Below, one piece after another: positions 8,802 to 17,556 of a stretch of DNA of 64,000 nt; the first letter of the stretch is position 1; each line of letters starts with the position of its first letter. The stretch is taken from assembly GCA_009829735.1 (NCBI GenBank), contig CM020620.1, forward strand, positions 3,588,299 through 3,652,298. Reading direction: 5' to 3'. Origin of the DNA: Pyropia yezoensis (Eukaryota > Rhodophyta > Bangiophyceae > Bangiales > Bangiaceae). Under the pieces are notes generated by a model. It saw only the letters and a list, made by a program, of their open reading frames with translations, did no database searches and was not told the origin of the DNA. Position numbers and translations under genes: made by a program.

Positions 8802-9200
8802 TATATGACCACGCCGGCCATGCCCACCAGCAGGAGATGTAGGGCGGGAAGGTGGCGCAGCCGGCGGTGATGCGGACCAGCCCCGCGTGCAGGAAGTTGA
8901 CAAGTGCCTGCCAGCCTGTCGGTGATCACCAGCACACCGTAGCCGCCGCCATCCCCATCGGCAAGAGGGGGTGTTTGGTGGTGGCGGGTGGGGGGAGGGG
9001 TACGGGAGCGGGAATGGGCGGCCTCGCGCTCCTCGCCTCCCCTTCCCGCTCCAACCCATTCCCATTCTTTTTTTTTCTTTTTTTTTCTTCCGGATCGATC
9101 CCCCCTCCCCCGCCTGTGCACTCTTCTGGATGCGGTGCAGTACCCCCACACGACGATTGAGCGGGAGCACCGCGGATTGCCCCCACGCCCGCGAGGCTGC
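8802..9200. other. Flank of A1; possible broken exon, not assignable
   Basis: The minus strand from about 8950 to 8802 can be read as a hydrophobic coding stretch in two different frames (one ending near LLLVGMAGVVIY) and stops abruptly at the A1 LTR, as if an exon had been interrupted. Neither frame gives a recognisable domain. From about 8965 the DNA turns into C/G-rich low-complexity sequence. Confidence 0.25.
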
Positions 9201-10500
9201 GCGCGTCACCCGACCCCCCTATCCACCCTCCGTGCCGCCGCGTCGCGCGTCGCCGGCGCGGCGGCGGGCGGCGGCGGGCGGCGGGTGGTCGGGCAGCAGC
9301 CACCTTGTCCCCGCACCCCCCCCCTTTTTCCCATCCCCGCCCCCCTGCCATCCCCCTCACCCTGCCCCATCCCCCGCCACTCCCCCCCGCCCCCACGTCC
9401 TCTTTCTCGTCCACACCCCCGACCCCCCCCTCCCACCTCCTGCCGCCGGTGCTGGACCTGCTTCCACGAGAAGAAGAGGGGGGTCCGGGGGGGGGGGGGG
9501 GGGTGGAGGGGGGGGGAGATGGCCGGCGGCGGCGGCGACGATCGCCCCCGTGCGCCCGCCGCCGCCGTGGACACCGCCGTGAGGGCTGTGGCCGTGGCGG
9601 CGCGGCCGCTTTTGTCCCCTCCCTTGTCCCTCTCGTTCCACCACGTTCCACCCTACCCCCCCCCCCCCCCCCCTCGCAACCCCCAGACCCGCTCCTTCCG
9701 CTCTCCCCCCCCCCCCCGCCCACCCCCCGCGCTGCCGCGGGTCAGCCCCCATCGACAGCCACCATGGCCCGCCTCCCCGCCCCGCCGGCGGGCGGCAGGC
9801 CGCCGCTCCCTCCCCCCCGCTGGGTCGCCTCCGCGGACCCCCCCCCCCTCCCCCTATGGCCACCGCACGCGGCGACACCCCCCCCCCCCCCCCCTCCCCG
9901 CCCGTGCCGTCCCCGCCTCCGCCTCCCCTCGTCCCCCCCCTACTTCCCATCCTCCCCCTCCCCTTCCCCGTCCCCTTCCTCCCCCCCCCGTCCGCGGCCC
10001 TTCTCCATCACAGCCGCCCCCCCCCCCCCCCCCCTCCCCCCCCGCCACCACCCCGCCGCCCGTCGACTCGGACCACGCCGCGACGCACGCCGCTGCCATT
10101 GCCGCCGCACTCGCAGCTGGGCTCACCCGCCCGCCGCCGACGGCGCTACGCTCGCTGCGGCCGCGGCCGCCCCCGCCCATGATGCCACGCACGCGGCGGC
10201 CGTTGCCGACGCGGTCGCCGCCATCCCTGCCGATGCCGCGTCGGGCAGGGGCGCCCCAACTGCGGAGGCGGCCGCCGCCGCCACTGCCACCGCGGCGGTG
10301 GCGGCCGACCGCCTCGCCACGTGCCGAGCGGCGGTGGTCGCCGCCGCAATGGCGGCTCGGCCGGCGGTGGCGGCCGCCCGCGGGACGGTGACCGCATCGG
10401 GCTGTGCGGCAGTGTACTTGGTCGGCGCCGTGTGTGGGCTGTGGGGCGCCATTGCCACGGGGCCACGGCAGGGGCGACCTGCCGATGATGGCACGACCAT
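9200..10500. repeat. Extremely C/G-rich low-complexity tract
   Basis: Long C and G homopolymers dominate (for example near 9487-9504, 9655-9672 and 10017-10034). The proline-, glycine- and alanine-rich open frames on both strands are consequences of composition. No domain could be read. Homopolymers of this length are also where assembly errors gather, so frames across it are unreliable. Confidence 0.7.
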
Positions 10501-10551
10501 CCATATCCCGGGCCATGGCGTGCCGCTTATACTGCTGGGTGGTTGCGTTGA

Positions 10552-11180
10552 GAGGGACCCCCTGAGCTCGCCCGCCCGCCCCGCCTGACGCTCCTCTGCC
10601 TTCGGGGCAGCCCGGTCACGCGGATGCACAACTGCCGCCTGGCGGTTATTGCCGCTCTGCCGAGCGTGCGGGTGTTGGACTTTGTGCACGTCCGCGACGC
10701 GGTGCGGCGGGCGGAGCGTCGCTTTTCTTGGAGTATCATGGCCGTGAAAGGTGGGGGGGATGCGATGGCGGCAGCGGAGGCGACTGGGGGCAAGGGGGGG
10801 GGGGGGGGGGGGGGCGGGCGCGGGAGCGGAAGGTGCTGGTCGCGGTGACGGCGGCGTGGCTGCGTCCGTCTTTTAACGCCGACCGCTAGCAGCCGCGGCG
10901 GATGGCCGCCGCGGCGGAGAGTATTGAGGAGGTGGACGCGCTGGAGGCGGCGCTCAAGTCGGAAAACTTGGCGGCGGTGCTAGGCCGGGACGGTGGTGGC
11001 GGTGGCGGCGGCGATGGCGCCGCCGGCTGTGCTGCCACTTCCTCTGACGGGGCCGACGGGGCCGCCTTCGGAGGGCCAGCGGCCGGCGCGGGGGGGGGGG
11101 GCGACGACGGCGGCTGCTTCTGCCGCTCCTGCGGGGGCGCCCCTGGCCACGACGGCGGCGGCGACAATACGCACCCTTAG
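10552..11180 (+). pseudogene. U2 snRNP A' (U2A')-like gene, C-terminal half
   Basis: The frame from about 10567 reads LARPPRLTLLCLRGSPVT, then NCRLAVIAALPSVRVLDF and a short charged stretch. This is the last leucine-rich repeat and LRR cap typical of U2A', which with U2B'' recognises the branch-site snRNP. A second frame at 10902-11180 begins AAAESIEEVDALEAALKSEN, resembling the short helical tail of U2A' beyond its cap. The two frames are separated by a run of about 20 G (10795-10815) that would shift the frame, or by an intron. An AG acceptor-like site precedes 10567. I could not find the N-terminal LRRs upstream, so this may be a truncated copy or an incompletely readable gene. It is followed by Gly/Ala-rich low complexity. 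Confidence 0.5.
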
Positions 11181-11597
11181 CGGGGGAAAGCAACTGTCCA
11201 ACGGGGACGCGGATGGCGGTGGAGGTGGTGGGGACGGGGCTGGTGGGGACGGGGTGGAGACTGGCAGTGGGGAAGGGGAGGACGTGAAGGACGACGACCG
11301 CGCGAATGGCGGCGCGGCGGGGGGGGGGGGGAGGCGGATGACGACAGAAACGCAAGCAGATAAAGCGGCCAGTGGCTATGCAGCGGCGATGGCAGACCCC
11401 ATGCCTGCGCGGCGGTCCGTGCATCAGTACGCACTCTCACACGGACCCCCCATGCCCGCGCAGCGGCCCGTGCACCAAGACGCACTCTTACACGTACGCA
11501 GACGCAAAACGTAGACAGCAGAGGGGCGGGCTGATGCGCACGACCCCTTCACCGGCGGGGCCCATGCCACGGCAGACAAGCCGGTGGCACCCGCTTC

Positions 11598-11830
11598 AAA
11601 ATCAAGGGGCGCGAGCTTCCGCTGCTCGCCGTCCCCACGCCGACGGCGTTTTGTAGAAGTAGAGGCCCGAGCCGTCCACGTTCTTCTTGCACCGGTGTGA
11701 CGCGTACGCGTCGGATTTGCACAGGAAGACAAATGAGGCCAGGAAGGGGCGCAGGTGCATGGCGCCGCAGCTGTGCTGCTTTCCCGTACCGTCGGAGGGC
11801 GAGATGTGGCTTGCCCGCTGCCATGGGCGC
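11598..11830 (-). CDS. Possible short exon, unrecognised
   Basis: A short minus-strand frame reads ISPSDGTGKQHSCGAMHL, then a hydrophobic FLASFVFLCKSDAYASHRC segment and VDGSGLYFYKT before a TGA. Its amino-acid balance is that of a globular protein and unlike the proline/arginine-rich frames around it. A CAG that could be a splice acceptor lies just upstream. It could be a downstream exon of the gene at 11874-14299 or a separate fragment. No family recognised. Confidence 0.3.
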
Positions 11831-11873
11831 AGCCGCCGCGTGCACGGACGGCCCCGACGTCACCGCCTCGACG

Positions 11874-12896
11874 TCACCGCCTCCGCGGAGGTGCCCCCCC
11901 CCCCCCCCCCCCCCCCCCTGGCTTCTCCTGCTCCTCCCCCCCCACCTCCTCCTCCTCCTCTTCCTCCTCCTCCTCCTCCTCCTCCTCCTCCCCCCCGTCC
12001 TCCTTTTCCTCCTCCTCCCCCCCGTCCTCCTCCTCCTCCTCCTCCCACCCGTCCTCCTCGTCCTCCTCCTCCTCCTCCTCGTCCTCCTCCCTCGCCCCGT
12101 CCTCCTCCTCTCTCCTCCTTCTCTTCGCTCCCCTCATGGCTTTGCCGGCCTTTCTCTCCTTCTCAATCGAGAGCGGCACCATGCCTATGGCCTGCATGCG
12201 TTGCTGCAGTGGCTGCGGTGTGTCGTGCCAGTCTGCTAACAGCCGCCGCGTCATCCGGTACAGCCTATAGTGCTGCGAGGAGCGCGGTAGGGCACCCATC
12301 TGCTCCTTGTGCGCCGCCAACTCAGCGACTTGCTCGGAAGGACGCCGCCGCCGCGTGGCCTCGCGGGCACTCAGCGGCACTCCGCCGTCCTCGCCATCCG
12401 CAGGCAGCCGCAGGCCGAGGGCCTCCAGCCGCGCAGTCAGTGGCTCTGGCAAGCTCTGCCAGGACCCTACCAGCCGCGTCATCCTCCTGTACGCCGCACA
12501 GTCTTGCAGGCGGCGCGGCAGGCCGCCCATCCGCTCCTGGTGCAGCTCCAGCTCCGCCACATGGGCAAAGTAGCGCCGACGCGTAATCCGGGAGTATTCG
12601 CGCTTGTCCCAACTGAACCCAGCGTCGGTCAATCGCGCACCCATCGCCGAACTCTGTGTAAACGGAAACCCCTTAGCCCTCGGGTACTTGGCGTCCACAC
12701 CGATGGGACGACCGAGCCTGCCGTCGCTCCAGTCGTCCGACCACATGATGTCGCAGTGCCCGTAGACGCTCTTGTAGCGCAGTATCGTGGCTACCAACGC
12801 CTGCCCTGCGACTTCGCCGACCATTGGGAACAGCAAAGGTCGGCTCACGTTCAGCGACCGGTGGGTAGACGGGTCGCCCTCTCGGTAAAAAGACCC
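11874..12896 (-). CDS. Unrecognised gene, 3' exon with two tandem helical repeats and a poly-Glu tail
   Basis: The exon opens near 12896 after a CTGCAG acceptor-like site and reads through SRPLLFPMVGEVAGQALV, an ILRYKSVYGHCDIMW segment and AGFSWDKREYSRITRRRYF. Two related blocks of about 55 residues follow: AELELHQERMGGLPR...AYRRMTRLVGSW...LEALGL and AELAAHKEQMGALPR...LYRMTRRLLADW...MQAIGM. The remainder is a basic patch and then a Glu/Asp-rich low-complexity tail encoded by a CTC/CTT repeat. The YGH...GFSW pattern is faintly like helicase-associated repeats of algae, but too weak to assign. The likely 5' exons are at 13138-13476 and 13504-14299. Confidence 0.5.
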   Translation of the reverse strand, partial: GSFYREGDPSTHRSLNVSRPLLFPMVGEVAGQALVATILRYKSVYGHCDIMWSDDWSDGRLGRPIGVDAKYPRAKGFPFTQSSAMGARLTDAGFSWDKREYSRITRRRYFAHVAELELHQERMGGLPRRLQDCAAYRRMTRLVGSWQSLPEPLTARLEALGLRLPADGEDGGVPLSAREATRRRRPSEQVAELAAHKEQMGALPRSSQHYRLYRMTRRLLADWHDTPQPLQQRMQAIGMVPLSIEKERKAGKAMRGAKRRRREEEDGAREEDEEEEEEDEEDGWEEEEEEDGGEEEEKEDGGEEEEEEEEEEEEEEEVGGEEQEKPGGGGGGGGAPPRRR

Positions 12897-13137
12897 CTGC
12901 AGCTCAATAAGAAGCCCCTCGCCGCGCCACAGGCACCACTGACACTCTAGGACCAGAGTCCAGGCTCTCCAACGCAGCTACGATAAAGAAGAACACCCGA
13001 TGAGGGTTCGCTATCGCCCGGGGCCACCGCGCTGCTGTTCGGCGTGTACTTATGGAGACACTCCCCTCTTGTTGCAGAGTGTGCACGTGGTGGAGCTTAA
13101 GCCCGGCGAAAGTGTCAACTGTCTGACCGCTATAGGA

Positions 13138-13476
13138 TTACTGGTGCAGGTCAGCGTCGTCAGGGTCCCAATAGAACGCAACGTACAGGCATGCAATTTG
13201 GTCAGCAGGGACACGGTGCATGCCGGGTGGCGTGGACGACGTGTCCACGCCCCAGCAAGGAACCTCGTCGTGCAACGTGCGTAGCACGTGTTCCCGCCGC
13301 CACTGACCTTCATGCAGGACCCCCTCCGCTGCGGCAGGGGGGGCGGCGGTGTCGTCCATGGACACGATGTTGTCACTGGTAGCCGTCCAAACACAGCTCA
13401 CGCCACAGTTGCGGGCGGCCGCGAACTGGGCGGCAAGCGCCGCGCTGCGCGCACCGACTTCGCCGCCGCACGCCAA
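13138..13476 (-). CDS. Unrecognised gene, middle exon
   Basis: The frame reads CGVSCVWTATSDNIVSMDDT and, after a short linker, VPCWGVDTSSTPPGMHRVPA and CLYVAFYWDPDDADLH. A GTAATC donor-like site follows at the end, about 240 bp before the acceptor of the next exon. The composition is globular, unlike the Ala/Pro-rich frames on either side. It is separated from the upstream exon by a run of 12 G (13492-13503), where a slip of one base would join the frames. No domain family recognised. Confidence 0.45.
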   Translation of the reverse strand: MACGGEVGARSAALAAQFAAARNCGVSCVWTATSDNIVSMDDTAAPPAAAEGVLHEGQWRREHVLRTLHDEVPCWGVDTSSTPPGMHRVPADQIACLYVAFYWDPDDADLHQ

Positions 13477-13503
13477 CGCTGTGGCAGGCGAGGGGGGGGG
13501 GGG

Positions 13504-14299
13504 CGCTGAGGCCGTCGCCGTCGGTCGCAGTGGAGCCGATTAAGAGAGTGATGGAGGCGGGAGGGGAGACGGCGGCGGGGTCGTCCCAGTCGCAGCGGTT
13601 GCCGTCGGCGATGTCGGAGAGGGTGATGGGTATGGGGGAGGCGAGGCTGCCGCCCCGGCTGCCGCCGCCGCCGCCGCCGCCGCCGCCACCGCCGCCGCCG
13701 TCGCTGGTGGTGCCACCGGCGCCACCGCCCTGGCGGCCGTCGCTGCGGCCGCTTCTGCCAATGGGGGTGACGCCGGAGGGGAAGGAAAGCGGGGGGTGTG
13801 GGGGGGCGGGGGCTTGCGCTGCCGCCGGAGGCGGCTCCTCTGCCGCCGCTGCCGCCGCGGCCGCCGCGGCCGCCGCGGCCACCGCCGCCGCCGTCGGTAG
13901 TTCCGGCGCCGACGCCACCGCCCCGGCGGCCGTCGCGGCGGCCGCCTCTGCCAGTGGAGGTGACGCTGGGCGAGAAGGCAAGCGGGGGGGGGGGGCGGCG
14001 GGGGCTTGCGCTGCCGCCGGAGGCGGCTCCCCTGCCACCGCTGCCGCCACGGGGCTCGCTGACGGCCCTGCCGCGGCAGAGCCAGCAGGCACGTGTAGCT
14101 GTCTGAGGGCGGACGCCCCATGTATCCGCCAAGCCAGCCGACGCAGGGCCTGCAGGTTCAACTTGTACTGGGGCGAGTAGTCGGGTGTGTCAAACGTCTG
14201 CCGTGCGATCGCACGGGTGGGGGCCGGGACCCTCTCGTCTTGTGCGAGGCGCAACAGCCATCTAGGGGGATTGATCAGCCTGCGTGGACGCGGCGCCAT
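13504..14299 (-). CDS. Unrecognised gene, 5' exon with Ala/Pro/Ser-rich region
   Basis: ATG at 14299 gives MAPRPRRLINPPRWLLRLAQ, then a helical segment through about residue 70 (ALRRLAWRIHGASALRQLHV). Repetitive Ala/Pro/Gly-rich sequence follows, with two imperfect repeats based on EPPPAAAQAPA. A poly-Gly stretch (13670-13700) and an ITLSDIADGNRCDWDDPA segment come next. The helical start looks genuine; the rest is low complexity. I infer it is the first exon of the gene continuing at 13138-13476 and 11874-12896, since all are on one strand with plausible donor and acceptor sites. Confidence 0.4.
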
Positions 14300-14523
14300 G
14301 GGGTAGAGCGTGCACAGTCGGGGGAAGGGGGGGGGGGGGAGGACATTGTTGGCCGCAGATGCCGAGCGCACACACAGGCAGAGGACGCAATGGCCGCGCA
14401 CAAGAGGGCCAGGTAGGAGGCCCAAGAGGGGACGAGCCGCGGGGGGGGAGCCGCCCACCTCTCATCCCCCGCCCTATCACTTACGGCCCGCTCCGCACGC
14501 GGTGCGCAAGCTGGGAGCTCACA

Positions 14524-15837
14524 ATGGCTCGTAGTGCGCGCAAGCTTGTTCTTGCTCGCTTGCGCACCCGTGTGCTCCTGTTCACGGTTCTCTTGGCCCT
14601 GAGCCAGGCGGATGCTCTGCCAGGCGGACTTCGACTGCCTGCGCTAGGTATGAAGAATTCTTTTCGGTTGCTTTGGGGGCTCTCTGCCAGTGCTCTGCAC
14701 CGCGTATGCACTCGGCGGTACCTTACGGCATCGCGTGCGCCACGCTATAAGTGTCGGGACTGGTATCACATCGTTCTGCTTCGATGCACCGATGAGGCCT
14801 ACCGCGGGTATATGCGCATGAGTTGCGTGACGTTTGAAAGCGTCTTCAGCTTGTTGCGCTGCCACGCAGCGAAATTTTTTGTTTCTCGCCACGGCTCTTG
14901 CCAGCTCTCGTTGAATATACAGGTAGCGCTCACGCTGTGCCGGCTGGGATCTTATAGTAACGCAACGAGGGTCAAAGCCGTGGCTGACCTGCTCAGAGTG
15001 TCGGCTGGGGCGGTCGTGAAGAGCACACGTCGCGTGATCGCAGGTCTCAAGCGCTTGGCCCCGACCTTAATTGTCCGGCCAAACTCCGAGCGGCGCCAAA
15101 AATTATCTGACTGGGCTGGAAGTCGCTTTGGATTTGATGGTTGCATTGGAGCTACAGACGGAACGACCATTCCCTTGGCGTATCAACCTGCATTGTATTC
15201 CTGGGCTTACTACGACAGGTAAGGTAAGTATAGTTTGAGTGCCGTCATCACGTGTGACTGGGATGACCGTATTATTAGTGTCGTGCAGGGTTGCACTGGT
15301 GCAGCTCCAGACTCTTTCGTGCAGTCGCGGGCCAGCTGGCAGAAGCACCCGGATTGGTATTTTTCTGCTGGGCAATACTTGCTGGGGGATAAGGGTATGA
15401 GGTACACGAAGCGAGTGCTAGGACCTTTTCTGCAGGCGGAGTGCACGAGTGCGGACCGACGGAACTATAATTTCCAATTGGCCTGGTTGCGGGTGCGATC
15501 GGAGCATACGATCGGCATCCTGATGGTACGCTGGGCAAGCTTGAAGGAGCTTCGATTGGGTATCTCTAGTGACAAGGCGTTCGCGCACGCTACGGACTGG
15601 GTGCTAGTTCGCTGTGTGCTGCACATTATTTGTGTGGCGGTGGATGACGGCGCTCCGGACCGCGTGCAGGAGGGTGTGGAGCCTCCTGTTATCTCGCAGG
15701 AAATCGAGGACGGGGCGGACGACACACGCCCCAGCGTCATGGAGCGATTGTGCTCATTTATGCGCTCGAGGGGCTCGTATCACGGTTCTCCCCGACAGGG
15801 TGCGTTGTGTATATGGTACGGTTTCAAATATATCTGA
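14524..15837 (+). pseudogene. PIF/Harbinger transposase, one in-frame stop
   Basis: ATG at 14524 (MARSARKLVLAR) opens a frame of about 437 codons interrupted by one TAA at 15220-15222. The N-terminal third has a helix-turn-helix-like segment (VADLLRVSAGAVVKSTRRVI). The DDE nuclease motifs are all present: D in GATDGTTIPL, D in GAAPDSFVQS and E in RSEHTIGILMVRW, the usual PIF/Harbinger signature. The stop sits in a tandem duplication, AGGTAAGGTAAG, exactly where the family has YYDRKYS; the frame resumes immediately with KYSLSAV. The duplicated GTAAG also resembles a splice donor, so an unusual tiny intron is a second explanation. The terminal repeats were not located. The minus-strand fragment at 16196-16749 may be the second protein of this transposon. 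Confidence 0.85.
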
Positions 15838-16195
15838 AACAAATCGCACACGCGACACGTGCGCTTCTCTGCAGGCATTAGCATGAGCCGCGCGGTGGTC
15901 CTTCCATCCAGCTTTGCAACGCAGGCCTGTCTTGAGACCAGCGCTTATACCGCTGCCCCCTCCGCCTGAGTGTCGCATGCAGGTGGTCGTGCACCGGCGA
16001 GAGCGCCCGGCGCTGTACGGCCCTTCTCTTGGCGAGTTCAGACAATGGATACGGAAGCGTACTTGAGGCGGAAACGAAAGAAAAAACGGAAATGAAAGCA
16101 GCTCAATACCAAGTGTAGCCGACGCACGCAAACTATGGCGCGTCAACCAATTTGTCTCAGCCAATTGATCTACAGCTCCCTGAACCTCGCCTAAG

Positions 16196-16749
16196 TCAAC
16201 CCACTACCCTGCCCTCCTCGTGCTCCTCTCTGCCGTTCCTGGCGTACACCCCCCGCCCGATCCTCTCCACCAGTGCCTTACGAGTCACCCCCCTGTGCTC
16301 GCTCCCGCCCGCACCCGCCCCACCAAAGCTACCCTCAATCAAAGTGCGAAGCATAGCTACAAACGCAGGGTTGTCCGGGTGCTGAGGAACCAGGCGTGAG
16401 ACCTCTTTGATGCGCTTCGTCCGCTGCTTCTCATCGAACCGGCGGCTCTTATCAGCGGTGGAACGAGCCAAGGAGCTCACCAGCTGTGCCGCGCCAGGAA
16501 GAAGCGCCTCCGATTCGGCCTCAGCCTGGGACGCACGGACAGCTCGGCCGCTTGCGCCGGTACCGGCTTGCTGGGCGCTCTCACGCGGAACCACGCGAGC
16601 AGCTGAGCCATCAGCATCAGGGGCGCGCGCCTGGTCGTCGCCCCCCTCATCCCCAACGCCCGCCTCATCCGCCGATGACCCGTCGGTGGCGCCGTCAGCA
16701 ACAGCCCCAACAACAATGACGATGCCATCCGGGGCGTCGTCGGGGGGAG
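16196..16749 (-). pseudogene. Truncated ORF abutting A2 (possible Harbinger accessory protein)
   Basis: This frame ends at 16196 and loses its 5' part at the A2 LTR boundary at 16750. It is acidic, Ala/Asp-rich, with a basic helical part (STADKSRRFDEKQRTKRIKE) and LVPQHPDNPAFVAMLRTLIE. Harbinger elements carry a second Myb/SANT-like gene beside the transposase, and the position fits, but no Myb tryptophans are visible here. The missing 5' part is not found beyond the other end of A2 at 26128. Confidence 0.4.
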
Positions 16750-17218
16750 TGTGGCAAAAACCACTTGCACACACGGCACCCAAGTTGGGGCGGTGTACAA
16801 GGGCTGCCTCCCGTGTCGGGGGAACCGGAAGAAGTGCAAGTCGCACACACTCTGTCCCTGTTGTGGGGCAAACCCCCCACTGACAAACAAGAGGATGGTG
16901 TGTGGTCCAACAGTTTCTTGGTCGGGACGGGGACGCAGGGCCAAGCCCCGCTGTCCCTCCTCTTATCCCCCCAGGGTCCCCTCAGAATCTCGCCACTCAG
17001 AATCTCCCACCCCAGCACCTGCCCACCGGGCCACACGAAAATTCAAGACGATAAACGCAGAAAACCCTCAAATCCAAGTTGGATTTACTACTAAGCTAAC
17101 TATCCCAAACTTAGGGAATACGGACCCAAATGCAGGGGGAGGAACGGATCAGGCTAGTGGCCTGCCGCCCCTAGCATGGCACGTGTTGCCCCCGTACCTG
17201 GGGGTCAATACTGCCACA
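16750..17218 (-). repeat. 3' LTR of A2
   Basis: 469 bp with TGTGGC...GCCACA ends. Just inside it the minus strand is purine-rich (GTGAGGAGCGGGTAG), the degraded equivalent of the GAGGGGAGGGGAG polypurine tract seen in A3 and A4. Confidence 0.92.
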
Positions 17219-17556
17219 CTACCCGCTCCTCACATCGGACCGACCCGGTCGGCCCTGTGAGGGGGTGCGTAAACGCACGTCTTGGCGTTGGGGGCGCGAC
17301 TTGCTGTCCCCCATCGAGTACGTAACGCAGATGTGGAGGCGGTCACGTTGACCGCCCCTCTCCTCAAGCTTTCCCACTCGGCAGCTTGCTCTCCTCAGTT
17401 CTCACTTCACCATCACCACCACCTCCCCTTCACCTTCCACTGGGCCGCCCCACGCTGGGGAGGCCACCCGTCTACCCACGATCCCAGTCCCCCTCAACTC
17501 GAGGCGGGTCTCGTGCCGCTGTAGCCAGGGCGTCTCTCCCCAACTTGGGGAGAGCC

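Noticed and set aside
8176..8870. Frames crossing the family A LTR (such as MAKTTSTHGT...) that recur at every LTR
   Set aside because: They are LTR sequence read in an open frame, varying at the ends with the flank; no sign of protein-level conservation.
8988..10588. Long plus-strand Pro/Arg/Ser-rich open frames, and minus-strand Gly-rich ones
   Set aside because: They follow from C/G homopolymers and GC-rich low complexity, overlap each other on both strands and show no domain.
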